Shown here in pieces: positions 30,636-39,401 of a stretch of DNA of 64,000 bases (its first letter is position 1; each line of letters begins with the position of its first letter). Origin of the DNA: JADJXM01 sp937967285 (lineage in GTDB: Bacteria > Acidobacteriota > Blastocatellia > RBC074); the NCBI GenBank assembly GCA_050249535.1, contig JBFWQI010000006.1:62001-126000 (forward strand), read 5' to 3'. Under the pieces are notes generated by a model. It was not told the DNA's origin. It did no database searches and saw only the letters and a list, made by a program, of their open reading frames with translations. A program made the position numbers and the translations under genes.

Positions 30636-32972
30636 TCAGCGACCGACATTCTCCAGAATCCAGATGTTCCCGGTCTGTTCAGTAACCGGCAGAATCATGC
30701 GGTTGGTGGTCAGAGCCAGCTCCATCGTCCGCACATCCTCCTGAATCACCTGGCCCGGACTGTCAAAATTCGTGATGCGGAACGGCTCACCTGCAGAGAT
30801 TCCCGTCGCCGGGTCGAAACGGACACCCCAGACATTGAAAAAGCCTGTTCGGTTGGAGATGAAATAGACTGTCTTCCCGTCAGGTGACCAGCGCGGCTTG
30901 TCATCGAAATAACGGCCTTCGGTCATGCGAACCCATTGCCCGCCTCCGGCAGGAATGACATAGATCGTCGAAATTCCGGCCTGATTCCTCCTGGCGGCGC
31001 AGAAACTGATCCAGCGAGCATCCGGAGACAAGCGGGCCTGATAGAGATTCTCCTCCGGGTGCGAAGTCAGGACACGGATCTGCGACTCGGCGTGCGGGGC
31101 CAATGAGACCGGCGCCATGCCTATGAAACGGGTTTCACGCGTTGTTCGCAAAACACCGGCCAGGATCCATCTCCCATCGGCGGTCCAGTCCCAGGTCGGA
31201 TATACCAGCGGACCAGGTGCGGTCAGCGCCTGCTCCTCTCCACCGTCAACCGAAATGAAGGCTATGTCCCAGCGATTCTGCGCGCCGACCGAATTGGCCT
31301 TGTTCTCGCGACTGTACGCCAGCCACTTTCCGTCCCTCGACCAGCGAGGCGATGAACGAGACAGATCATCCTTGATCAGCACAGTCTCGCTTCCGTCCGC
31401 AATCAACCTGACCCGCAGTTCGTGCTTCCCTGCACGATTCGTTACATACGCCAGCCTCTGCCCGTCCGCCGTCAGGTCCGGGAAATAGGCATCCATTCCC
31501 GCCGAGGTTAACGGTTTTCCATCATCGCGGATCTTTCCATCCGTCGCGTTAAAAGGAAATGACCAGATGCGCGTCTGTTCTATCCTGGAAGTGAACGCCA
31601 GATTTCTGCCGTTACGTGAGATCACCACATCCGAATCAAGCCCCGCCCCGGCAGTCAGCCGTTCCGGACCATCCACCCAGCGCAGAGTTCCCGCATCGAC
31701 CGTCACCTTCCACAAACTCTTTACACTGGCGGTGATCCCCTCGAAGTAGAGCGCATCCCCTTCAGGAGCCCACTGAAAACCCACAAACCAGATGCCTGAA
31801 TCCTTCAACTGCTGCAAAACCGATGACGAGATCTCAGATTTGACCGGCTTCCCGTCAGCAAGCTGAATCGTCCAGAATCCATTCCCATCCTGAAGGTGAT
31901 GCCCCCATATCGACAGGCGCCTGCCATCCGGATGCCAGGCCACACGAAATGATCTGAACTCCTTCAGAAAATCTGTCAGGACCTCTCGCGGAGGCTTTCC
32001 GTCAAGCCCCACGATGTAGAGTCTCGGAATCTCAGCAGTGTTCGTGCGCAGAATCGAACTGTAAAATAGAACCTGCGTGCCGTCCGGCGACCACCGGGGA
32101 TAATATCCGCTCGAGGCGATCTTGTGCTCACTCCCGCCAAGCACCGGAACCACATACAGTCCTCCGCCATCTCGCTCCGATCTGAAGACCAGCCGGTTGC
32201 CTTCCGGCGACCAGTCGGATTGCCAGTCATGCGACGGTGAGGTTGTCACCTGGATGGCATTGCCTTCACCAACAGGCTGCACCCAAATGTCGAAATTGCC
32301 CGAACGATCGGAACTGTATGCTATCAACCGCCCGTCCGGAGACCACGTCGGCTCGATCTCAAGCCCGGTATCGAATGTCAACTGCCAGAGCTTGCGCGGC
32401 ACGGATGCGCCCTCCGGTTGCCGCATCTGCTGGATCATCATCAGGACAGCCGTTCCGACAATTATTGCGACAACCACGACCGCCGTCATCAGCTTGTAAT
32501 TACGCAGCCTTCGGGCGAGTGTTTCAACCTCCCGCCCCTGAACCGACTCGCCCGCGCCCGGCTCGCCCAGAACCCCATTCAGATCGTGAATCCCCCTGAC
32601 CCCACCGCCCGATTTCGCGATCTCTCTGACCGGAGAAACGAACCGATACCCCCGTCCGGGTATCGTCGCTATATACTGCGGAGCATCCAGATGATCATCA
32701 AGCGCTTTTCTCAGTGCGGAAATGGTCCTCGCCAGATTGTTCTCCTCGACCACCGTATTAGGCCAGACCTCACTCAAAAGCTCGTCCTTCCTGACCACTT
32801 CCCCGCGATGCTCTATCAACGACAGCAAAACCTCAAAGGCTTTCAATCCGACAGGCACTATCTCCCCGTTTCGCATCAGAACAGCTTTCGCCACATCTGC
32901 GACGTAGGGGCCAAATTCGTAGACTTTGCCGACCTTGTCGCGCTTAAAGTCTTCTATAGCTTGTACTTCCAT
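30636..32972 (-). CDS. Winged-helix (CadC/ToxR-like) - TM - PD40 beta-propeller regulator (778 aa)
   Basis: One-component membrane regulator. The N-terminal OmpR/PhoB-type winged helix (about 15-115) has VGLKAFEVLLSLIEHRGEVV and PQYIATIPGRGYRFV. A transmembrane helix (MTAVVVVAIIVGTAVLMM) follows near residue 165. The remainder is a TolB-like propeller made of repeated W-SPDG / F-SDRSGNxDIW units in the periplasm. This architecture is frequent in Acidobacteriota. It is divergent from the TonB receptor gene, so that transporter is the likeliest target. The signal bound by the propeller is unknown. Confidence 0.92.
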   Translation of the reverse strand: MEVQAIEDFKRDKVGKVYEFGPYVADVAKAVLMRNGEIVPVGLKAFEVLLSLIEHRGEVVRKDELLSEVWPNTVVEENNLARTISALRKALDDHLDAPQYIATIPGRGYRFVSPVREIAKSGGGVRGIHDLNGVLGEPGAGESVQGREVETLARRLRNYKLMTAVVVVAIIVGTAVLMMIQQMRQPEGASVPRKLWQLTFDTGLEIEPTWSPDGRLIAYSSDRSGNFDIWVQPVGEGNAIQVTTSPSHDWQSDWSPEGNRLVFRSERDGGGLYVVPVLGGSEHKIASSGYYPRWSPDGTQVLFYSSILRTNTAEIPRLYIVGLDGKPPREVLTDFLKEFRSFRVAWHPDGRRLSIWGHHLQDGNGFWTIQLADGKPVKSEISSSVLQQLKDSGIWFVGFQWAPEGDALYFEGITASVKSLWKVTVDAGTLRWVDGPERLTAGAGLDSDVVISRNGRNLAFTSRIEQTRIWSFPFNATDGKIRDDGKPLTSAGMDAYFPDLTADGQRLAYVTNRAGKHELRVRLIADGSETVLIKDDLSRSSPRWSRDGKWLAYSRENKANSVGAQNRWDIAFISVDGGEEQALTAPGPLVYPTWDWTADGRWILAGVLRTTRETRFIGMAPVSLAPHAESQIRVLTSHPEENLYQARLSPDARWISFCAARRNQAGISTIYVIPAGGGQWVRMTEGRYFDDKPRWSPDGKTVYFISNRTGFFNVWGVRFDPATGISAGEPFRITNFDSPGQVIQEDVRTMELALTTNRMILPVTEQTGNIWILENVGR

Positions 32973-33405
32973 TTATCTCCGGATGGCCGTCATAATTTTT
33001 TCAAACTGGCGATCTTTTTTTCAGGATATTTACCGAAACTGGACAAAGACACCCCTGCCGTCATTGTGCTCTATTTGATCCAGACAAAAACGAGAAACAT
33101 CGCCTTTTGAAGGCATGCGTTTGATCCATAGCATCATTGCCCGGGATATAGCGTCCCGTGAATGCGCCGAGTTCACGCGAATTATTGAATAAACAAGACT
33201 TGGCGCGCGCAGGCGCATATTCCCCAGGATGCGGGTCAAGCCCCCTGAGGCGAGCTTACGCTGGGTGATTTCCTTTGGTCGAGGGTCCTGCCCTCCGCTA
33301 CTACGGGCTTAATTTTTGAAGACTCCGGATTTTGAAATCCGCGTTTAAGTCCGGCTTGTCTTCAACTTACGGCACCGATTTTACCAGAATACGGGAAGGA
33401 AGTTT
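32973..33405. other. Divergent intergenic region (433 bp) with possible structured leader
   Basis: No credible ORF. Near the receptor gene are several hairpins: GAGGG-N5-CCCTC around 33276-33290, and a GAAGAC/GTCTTC closing stem (33318-33323 with 33358-33363). That stem encloses either GGATTT-TG-AAATCC (33327-33340) or an alternative CCGGA/TCCGG pairing. I found no B12-box or other known riboswitch motif. Promoters for both flanking genes must lie here but are not obvious. Confidence 0.4.
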
Positions 33406-36400
33406 ATGAGAGCCAAGATTTTTTTTCTTCTGCTGATAGTCGTATGCGCCGGGACCGGCGTCGCCCAAACCACCAGCGGCTCGATTTCAGGAACAGTCTT
33501 TGACCTGCAACAAGCTGCCGTTGCCAATGCCACAGTGACCGCCACTGAGAAGAGCAAGGGGTTTATCCTGACGGCCACCACGGACCAGGAAGGCCGGTTC
33601 GTATTTCCACAGGTTGCACCAGGCACCTATTCCATCAGGATTGAAGCCGCCGCATTCAAAAAGCTCGAATTGACGGGAATCGTGCTGATCTCCAACGACA
33701 AACTGAACCTGGGAAATCTGGCCCTCGAAGTGGGCATCGTCGGTGAGACTGTCACGATCACCGGCGAGGCCACTCTCATTCAGGCCGAGAGCGGCGAACG
33801 GTCCTTTGCCGTCCAGGGTGAAGTGATCAGGAACACCGGAATTAAAAGCCGCAGTTTCATCAACCTGGCAACCCTGGCCCCGGGCGTTGTGGCTACGACT
33901 TCCGACGGAACAAGCAACAGCGTCACCGACCTGAGCATCAATGGCGTCAGAAGGAATTCCAACAACGTTCAGATCGACGGAATTACCAGTCTGGACGTCG
34001 GGAACAACGGATCGAACTCCAGAGTACCGCTCGATTCGATCGGCGAATTCAAATTACTGACATCGACCTATCAGCCCGAATACGGACGCTCGTCGGGCGC
34101 CCAGATCATCGCCGTCACCCGCAGCGGGTCGCAGCAATTCCACGGCTCCGCCTACTACTACAGGCGCCACACCGGGTTGAACGCCAACACCTTCGACAAC
34201 AACAGGAACAATCGGTCCCGTCCCATCTCCGACCAGACGGACAAGGGCTACACGATCGGGGGCCCGATCTACATCCCCGGAATTTTCAATACTGAAAAGA
34301 AGAAACTGTTTTTCTTCTGGAATCAGGAATGGACACCGCGCACGTCGCCAAATACCGTCAGAAACGTCAGGGTCCCGACCGAGCTCGAGCGGAAGGGCGA
34401 TTTTTCGCAATCCCGGAACAATGCCGGTGCGATCTTCCCTTATATCAAAGACTGGACGCTAAGCCTGCCCTGCAGCGCCAGCAACACCTCAGGCTGTTTC
34501 AAGGACGGCGGCGTGCTGGGCAAGATCCCGGCAAATCGACTCTATGCCCCGGGACTCAAGATCCTCTCGATCTATCCGCTGCCCAACTATACTCCGGTCG
34601 GTAATGAGAACTTCAACTACACCAGTCAGATCTCGTCATCGGCCAAGGATCGTAACGATACCATCAGAGTCGACTACAATCTGAGCCAGAACTGGCGAAT
34701 CTACGGGAGACTTCTCAACAACGATGCATCCGATTTCAACCCCTACACCGGCCTTTTCAGCGACTCGGACATGATTGCGGGCAACCTCGGTATTTTCGGC
34801 CTCCAGCGATCGACGCCGAAACTCGGCTTTGCAGGTACGGCCAACGGATCGCTGAATCTGACGACCGTGGTTGAAATCACGTACGGATTCAACAAGGCCA
34901 ACTACAAAGGGACGATCAGCGACAATGCCTACACCAGAACCGCCACCGGTCTTCAGGACCTGCCGCTGGTCTATCCCGATGCTGTGGTCGACGACATCCT
35001 CAGCGGGTTCACCTTCGGTTCCTCCTTCGGCAGCGGGCCGAACTTCCGGACCGGCAGGGCGCCGCAGATCTACGACAGCCGGACAGACGACATCGCCGGC
35101 AGCATCTCGAAAGTCTGGGGACAGCATAATTCGAAGATCGGAGTCTTCTACCACTGGAGCACCAAGAACCAGACCAATCGCGTCGACAAGAACGCCGTCA
35201 TCAACTTCGGCGAGTCGGTCAACAACCCGTTCGACACTCAGGTCGGATTCGCCAATGCCCTGACGGGCGTCTATCAGACATACACCCAGGCATCGTCCGG
35301 AACGACCGGAGTCTACAAGTACAAGAACCTCGAATGGTATGTTCAGGACAACTGGAAGGTCCTCAGGCGACTGACGCTCGATTACGGAGTGAGGTTCGCA
35401 TGGATGCCTCCGGCGCGTGACGTCAATTACCTGGCCTCGAATTTCGACATCAATCAGTACTCGCTTTCGGCAGCCCCGAGAATCTATGTCCCGGTCTGCA
35501 TCAACGGAGCGGCCACCTGCACCGGCGGCAGCCAGACCTCGGCGCGCCGCGCGGTCGATCCGGCGATCCTCGCTTCAGGCGTTCCGCTGACCCGCGACAA
35601 CACCCTGCTCGACACTCTGTTCGTGGGGCGAATCGTGCCGAATTCAGGCAACGTCGCCAACGGTCTCTTCCTCGCCGGCACCGGCGGAATCCCGAAAGCC
35701 CTGACCGACGATCAGGGTGTGCTCTTCGCTCCAAGGTTCGGCTTCGCGATAGACCTGACCGGCAACAACAATCTGATCCTGCGCGGAGGCTTCGGCATCT
35801 TCTACGACCGCCCTCAGGGGAATCTGGTCTACGATTACAACAGCAACCCGCCGACGACACTGGTCTCCGTCTTCGACTTCGGTCTGCTCCAAAACATATC
35901 GAGCAACACGCCAACCATCACCCCTCCGTCAATCAGGGCGATGGAACCGGACGCCAAAATCCCGTCGACCTATGCGTTCAACCTCGGAACTCAGTACAAA
36001 CTGCCCTTCGATACCGTACTGGATGTCTCCTATGTCGGTTCGATGGGACATCATCTGCCGCGTTATCGCCAGATCAATTCAACGCCTTTCGGCTCCGCCT
36101 TCCTGCCGGAGAACCAGGACCCGACCAAAGCGAAGACGACCAACGGCAGCAACGCTCTGCCCGACGTGCTCTATCGCCCCTATCCGGGTTACGGCAATAT
36201 TCGCTACGCTGAATTCGCCGAGAACTCCAATTTCCATTCGATGCAGCTATCCCTCAACCGGCGTTTTTCAAGAGGAATTCTGATCAGCGCCAATTACACA
36301 TGGAGCAAAGCATTGGGAATCACCAGCGGCGATGAGAGCGGCGGGGTGAGAATCGACGGCAACGATCGCATCAATTACGGTCGTCAGGACTTCGATCGGA

Positions 36401-36987
36401 CCCACAACCTGGTCTTCAACTGGGTCTACGAACTTCCGAAATTCACCAGCAACCGGCTGATCGGCTACGCCGCCAACAACTGGCAGCTTTCGGGCATCTA
36501 CCGTTATACCAGCGGATCGCCCTACACGGTCACCTGCAACATCGTCGGCTTCTCGACCATCAACCTGACCGGATCGACCAGCGACAACGGCGCACGCTGC
36601 ATCATCAACGGCAATCCCGGCTCAGGCAACAGCTCCAACGTCGTCAGCCAGTTCGACACATCGGTGTTTCAGGCCCCGAATGTCGGCAGCCGCGGACTCG
36701 AATCGGGACGAAACTACATGACCAACGCGGCTATCAATAACTGGGACCTCTCGGTGTCGAAGAGGATCTACATCCGTGAGAGCTTCCGCGTTGAGGCCCG
36801 TCTCGATGCCTTCAATGCCCTCAATCACACGCAGATCGCGGGAGTCAATTCTACGGCCACATTCGCGGCGCCGGGCAGTACAACAATCAACAATCTCGCT
36901 TCCGAGACCAATCGTACCGGCTTCGGAGCCGCAACCAGCTTCAGACCCAATCGCACACTCCAGTGGATGCTGCGCTTCGAGTTCTGA
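33406..36987 (+). CDS. TonB-dependent receptor, Oar-like with N-terminal carboxypeptidase-regulatory-like domain (1193 aa)
   Basis: Outer-membrane active-transport receptor. A signal peptide (MRAKIFFLLLIVVCAGTGVA) is followed by a beta-sandwich domain (GSISGTVFDLQQAAVANATV, VAPGTYSIRIEAA), a plug domain (RSFINLATLAPGV, ...NGVRRNSNNVQIDGI) and a long barrel ending RTLQWMLRFEF. C-terminal phenylalanine is the usual BAM signal. This is the large Oar/Cna-B-type receptor expanded in Acidobacteriota, where substrates are mostly unknown glycans or peptides. The divergent PD40 regulator is a likely controller, and the polysaccharide genes at 40-54 kb are a plausible functional partner set. Confidence 0.95.
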   Translation: MRAKIFFLLLIVVCAGTGVAQTTSGSISGTVFDLQQAAVANATVTATEKSKGFILTATTDQEGRFVFPQVAPGTYSIRIEAAAFKKLELTGIVLISNDKLNLGNLALEVGIVGETVTITGEATLIQAESGERSFAVQGEVIRNTGIKSRSFINLATLAPGVVATTSDGTSNSVTDLSINGVRRNSNNVQIDGITSLDVGNNGSNSRVPLDSIGEFKLLTSTYQPEYGRSSGAQIIAVTRSGSQQFHGSAYYYRRHTGLNANTFDNNRNNRSRPISDQTDKGYTIGGPIYIPGIFNTEKKKLFFFWNQEWTPRTSPNTVRNVRVPTELERKGDFSQSRNNAGAIFPYIKDWTLSLPCSASNTSGCFKDGGVLGKIPANRLYAPGLKILSIYPLPNYTPVGNENFNYTSQISSSAKDRNDTIRVDYNLSQNWRIYGRLLNNDASDFNPYTGLFSDSDMIAGNLGIFGLQRSTPKLGFAGTANGSLNLTTVVEITYGFNKANYKGTISDNAYTRTATGLQDLPLVYPDAVVDDILSGFTFGSSFGSGPNFRTGRAPQIYDSRTDDIAGSISKVWGQHNSKIGVFYHWSTKNQTNRVDKNAVINFGESVNNPFDTQVGFANALTGVYQTYTQASSGTTGVYKYKNLEWYVQDNWKVLRRLTLDYGVRFAWMPPARDVNYLASNFDINQYSLSAAPRIYVPVCINGAATCTGGSQTSARRAVDPAILASGVPLTRDNTLLDTLFVGRIVPNSGNVANGLFLAGTGGIPKALTDDQGVLFAPRFGFAIDLTGNNNLILRGGFGIFYDRPQGNLVYDYNSNPPTTLVSVFDFGLLQNISSNTPTITPPSIRAMEPDAKIPSTYAFNLGTQYKLPFDTVLDVSYVGSMGHHLPRYRQINSTPFGSAFLPENQDPTKAKTTNGSNALPDVLYRPYPGYGNIRYAEFAENSNFHSMQLSLNRRFSRGILISANYTWSKALGITSGDESGGVRIDGNDRINYGRQDFDRTHNLVFNWVYELPKFTSNRLIGYAANNWQLSGIYRYTSGSPYTVTCNIVGFSTINLTGSTSDNGARCIINGNPGSGNSSNVVSQFDTSVFQAPNVGSRGLESGRNYMTNAAINNWDLSVSKRIYIRESFRVEARLDAFNALNHTQIAGVNSTATFAAPGSTTINNLASETNRTGFGAATSFRPNRTLQWMLRFEF

Positions 36988-37012
36988 TCACACGGATATT
37001 ATTTGTCCGATC

Positions 37013-37048
37013 GGGGATCGCCGGTGCCCCCACCAGCGATCCCCTTTT
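37013..37048 (+). terminator. Rho-independent terminator of the TonB receptor gene
   Basis: GGGGATCG (37013-37020) pairs with CGATCCCC (37037-37044), followed by TTTT. It lies 26 bp after the receptor stop codon. Confidence 0.75.
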
Positions 37049-37102
37049 GCCTCACAATCAAGAATAATTCTCCATATCGGCCATTCGAGCCCATTTTACG
37101 TG

Positions 37103-37131
37103 TTGACTTTTTTATCCCGGGATTGTAATTT
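37103..37131 (+). promoter_or_regulatory. Candidate sigma-70 promoter of tRNA-Phe
   Basis: TTGACT at 37103-37108 (5/6 to TTGACA) precedes TGTAAT at 37124-37129 (5/6, 15-bp spacer) or TAATTT at 37126-37131 (17-bp spacer), about 100 bp upstream of the tRNA gene. Confidence 0.45.
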
Positions 37132-37230
37132 ACCCGCTTACGGCCGAGGCAGGAATCATCAGGTCGTAACCCATGATCGCGCTGAGACGTCATCACTGAA
37201 GAGCGTAAAGCGCTGACCTTGAAAGAGATA

Positions 37231-37304
<74 letters not shown>

Positions 37305-37308
37305 TCCC

Positions 37309-37341
37309 AAAGGCCACCCTCCACGGGTGGCCTTTTCTGTT
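37309..37341 (+). terminator. Rho-independent terminator after tRNA-Phe
   Basis: AAAGGCCACCC (37309-37319), loop TCCAC, GGGTGGCCTTT (37325-37335), then TTCTGTTT. Perfect 11-bp stem immediately downstream of the tRNA. Confidence 0.9.
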
Positions 37342-37432
37342 TAGACAAGCCACTCTGCCAAATTTAGAGATTGTAATATGCTCTCAAATCTGAGAACATG
37401 CACTCTGCAAGTCCTGGGAGGAAAATCCTTAA

Positions 37433-37732
37433 GTGCATATCATTACCAGGAAGAAGCTGAAGAAGTTCTGGCAGGATTTTCCGGACTCAGAAGCGCCATT
37501 GAAAGCGTGGGCCCGGATTGCCACGAAAGCCCGCTGGCAGAATCTGGCGGAAACAAGGGCTGCCTTTCCAAGCGCAGATGCTGTTTGCGAATGCACGATA
37601 TTCAATATCGGCGGCAATAAGTTCAGACTGGTCAGCCATATTAACTATCGTCGCCAGAAGATCTATATACTGCATGTCCTGACTCACAGGGAATATGACA
37701 GAGGCAAGTGGAAAAATGACTGTTACTGCTGA
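37433..37732 (+). CDS. higB: HigB-family type II toxin, mRNA interferase (99 aa)
   Basis: RelE-superfamily ribosome-dependent mRNA interferase of the HigB_toxin family: TRKKLKKFWQDFPDSEAPLK at the N-terminus and the family signature YILHVLTHREYDRGKWKNDC at the C-terminus. It starts at GTG 37433 with GGGAGG 11 nt upstream. It overlaps the antitoxin gene by 17 nt, in the toxin-first order typical of higBA. It is the first gene of the accessory patch that begins 90 bp after the tRNA-Phe terminator. Confidence 0.92.
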   Translation: MHIITRKKLKKFWQDFPDSEAPLKAWARIATKARWQNLAETRAAFPSADAVCECTIFNIGGNKFRLVSHINYRRQKIYILHVLTHREYDRGKWKNDCYC

Positions 37733-38201
37733 AAAGAAACTACTGAGGGGCGCGAAAGCAAAGCGGAACCGGCTCGATTCCAGAAAATATGGCCAATTGC
37801 TCGCTGAGACCTTGCCCGCCGTCATCACCAGCGACGCCGAATATGATCGTCTCACCGCCGTTATGAACAAACTGGCAGTCATTCCCGAAGATCGAATCTC
37901 TCCCGAGCAGGACCGGCTTCTGGAGATGCTCACTCTTCTTGTCGAGAAGTACGACGATGAGCAATATCCCATTCCCGTCGCTCCGCCTCATGAAGTCATC
38001 CGGTTCCTGATGGAGGATCGCGGACTCCGCAACAGGGATTTGGAACCGGTATTGGGCAGCCGTGGCGTGACCTCCGAGGTGATCAGCGGCAAACGAAAAC
38101 CCAGCAACACCCAGATCAAAAGACTGGCGGAGTATTTTCAGGTCCCTGCTGAGGTATTCTTGTCCCTGGATTTTGAAGAAATGAAGGACCGCAATAAATA
38201 A
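37716..38201 (+). CDS. higA: HigA-like antitoxin with C-terminal HTH (161 aa)
   Basis: Cognate antitoxin of the preceding HigB. The N-terminal helical region is followed by a helix-turn-helix, EVIRFLMEDRGLRNRDLEPV with GSRGVTSEVISGKRKPSNTQ, of the Xre type with the SGKR.. recognition-helix pattern of HigA antitoxins of this subgroup. It should bind its own promoter and repress the operon. ATG 37716 is preferred; ATG 37695 would lengthen the overlap. It ends PAEVFLSLDFEEMKDRNK. Confidence 0.9.
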   Translation: MTVTAEKKLLRGAKAKRNRLDSRKYGQLLAETLPAVITSDAEYDRLTAVMNKLAVIPEDRISPEQDRLLEMLTLLVEKYDDEQYPIPVAPPHEVIRFLMEDRGLRNRDLEPVLGSRGVTSEVISGKRKPSNTQIKRLAEYFQVPAEVFLSLDFEEMKDRNK

Positions 38202-38374
38202 ACCGTTCTCTATCACCCTTTCAGGGCGTGCCTCAAATAACCTCACCTACCAGGGGGCAGCCTCGCTTTATCCCTGGCTTTATTCTCATCCCCCTACGGG
38301 GCCTACACGATGAGTGTCCCAATGTCGTTGTTTGTTCTGATTTTGTAACAGTCTCGGGCGACATGCGATGCCCG

Positions 38375-38458
38375 ATGCCGGCCGGAGTTCTCTTGAGGGA
38401 GAGGCTTTCCCCGGCCATAAGGAGGAGATTTGAAGAAGAAACTATCAAGGGACGATAA
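38375..38458 (+). CDS. Conserved leader ORF 1 (27 aa) of a small-membrane-protein unit
   Basis: Encodes MPAGVLLRERLSPAIRRRFE plus EETIKGR. The first 14 residues and their DNA are nearly identical to leader ORF 2 at 38688 (MPAGVLLRGRLTPA). The region upstream (TCTCGGGCG...ATGC[C]...GATGCC) is also shared. It overlaps the start of the small membrane ORF at 38430 in another frame. Translation is not proven. The repeat could instead be a structured regulatory RNA containing the SD of the downstream gene. Confidence 0.4.
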   Translation: MPAGVLLRERLSPAIRRRFEEETIKGR

Positions 38459-38543
38459 GGAAGCGATTACTCTAATCGTCCTGCTATTCGTTTGGTTCTT
38501 AGTGGCTCAGGCACATGGCTTTACGGATAAGTGCGAGTCCTGA
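38430..38543 (+). CDS. Tiny single-pass membrane protein, copy 1, interrupted by in-frame TGA (37 aa)
   Basis: TTG start with a perfect AAGGAGGAG 3-4 nt upstream encodes 37 residues: KKKLSRDDKEAITLIVLLFV followed by WFLVAQAHGFTDKCES and TGA. The frame stays open after TGA to TAG 38658-38660. The read-through tail (RDSVWESIVFHPLSF ... NPATPTPESR) aligns with the equivalent region of copy 2 at 38753 (RESGWEILFFDVGFH ... NPTPSPASR). It is therefore a paralogue whose frame is broken by a single TGA: a pseudogene, a shortened protein, or a read-through gene. It is too short to have been found by length-filtered gene calling. Confidence 0.55.
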   Translation: MKKKLSRDDKEAITLIVLLFVWFLVAQAHGFTDKCES

Positions 38544-38687
38544 CGAGATTCAGTTTGGGAGTCGATAGTTTTCCATCCCCTGTCATTCACAGGGTCTGCA
38601 CGACCTCCCAGTGTCTTCGCGCCTCCGAATCCGGCGACACCTACGCCTGAATCACGATAGACGATCTCGGGCGTCAAGCGAGGCTCG

Positions 38688-38756
38688 ATGCCGGCCGGAG
38701 TTCTCTTGAGGGGGAGGCTTACTCCGGCCGGCTCTTCCCAGGAGGTCGAAGCATGA
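38688..38756 (+). CDS. Conserved leader ORF 2 (22 aa), coupled to small membrane protein
   Basis: Encodes MPAGVLLRGRLTPAGSSQEV and EA. Its TGA stop overlaps the ATG of the next gene (ATGA at 38753-38756), the classic arrangement for translational coupling. About 65 bp of DNA around its start is nearly identical to that around 38375. A third copy of the first 11 bases (ATGCCGGCCGG) begins at 39041 directly after the next gene, giving units about 313 and 353 bp apart. Confidence 0.45.
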   Translation: MPAGVLLRGRLTPAGSSQEVEA

Positions 38757-39040
38757 AACAGTACACGCGTGGGCAAACAATATGTATGACGATCGTGCTT
38801 GCCATGATCGTTATTTGGTTCGTAGTATCCTTTGTTCACCAGAATACGGATAGGCATATATACGGCAGAGAGTCGGGGTGGGAAATTCTATTCTTTGACG
38901 TAGGGTTTCATGATGACGGAGTAGTCGATCTCAGAAAAATGCGAGACCTGGAAAAGCAGATACAGAAAAGAGAGAAGGAGCTAGAGCAAGAGAGAAAGGC
39001 AGGAAAGAAGAATCCGACACCTTCGCCGGCATCACGATAG
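38753..39040 (+). CDS. Small membrane protein, copy 2 (95 aa), function unknown
   Basis: A short basic N-terminus (MKQYTRGQTI) is followed by one transmembrane helix (MTIVLAMIVIWFVVSFV), the element NTDRHIYGRESGWEILFF, and a highly charged C-terminal coiled-coil (RKMRDLEKQIQKREKELEQE) ending NPTPSPASR. AGGAGGT lies 7 nt upstream. I recognise no family. The sequence is a longer homologue of the interrupted ORF at 38430. It sits between two toxin-antitoxin loci in a region of lower coding density than the rest of the window. Confidence 0.6.
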   Translation: MKQYTRGQTICMTIVLAMIVIWFVVSFVHQNTDRHIYGRESGWEILFFDVGFHDDGVVDLRKMRDLEKQIQKREKELEQERKAGKKNPTPSPASR

Positions 39041-39401
39041 ATGCCGGCCGGTAATCATCCCTTCAATGATGTCTCTCAGCCATCCTTCGACGCTGTCTCC
39101 CGTGCCTCATGCGGCGGTCTGAAGCGTCATGATCCTGACGGCGTCGGCCGGTACTGCAATCAAGAAGATCCTCTCCGGCTTCGTGGCGACGTTTTCGAGA
39201 AACTGTGCGGTCTCGAGTCCGGCCAGTCGTCGCGGTACACCTCGGCTGGATAGCGAGTGGCGGATCAGGTGTGTATTACGGCGAAGGTGAACACCAATTC
39301 CGGAGCAACGGCTCTCCATAGAGTTTGGTGAAGGATTTTTGCCGATGATAACAGCTGTTGGGCGCACACATTTGCAGGAATGAGGCGGACAATCGAGCTG
39401 G
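39041..39401. other. 361-bp region without a recognisable gene
   Basis: It begins with ATGCCGGCCGG, a degenerate third copy of the leader start, and then shows only short, mutually overlapping ORFs on both strands. It is probably decayed accessory DNA. No RNA gene, transposase fragment or CRISPR is visible. Confidence 0.4.

Noticed and set aside
32973..33405. Cobalamin or other known riboswitch upstream of the TonB receptor
   Set aside because: Hairpins are present but no B12-box-like or other recognised consensus could be found by eye.
38541..38543. In-frame TGA as a selenocysteine codon
   Set aside because: No redox-active context or hairpin after the codon, and copy 2 does not have Cys at the aligned site.
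38507..38857. Minus-strand ORF through the small-membrane-protein region, containing the conserved words LKRTPAGI
   Set aside because: The plus strand has strong ribosome-binding sites, an ATGA overlap and hydrophobic-helix proteins with matching ends in both copies, which explain the conservation better. Not fully excluded.
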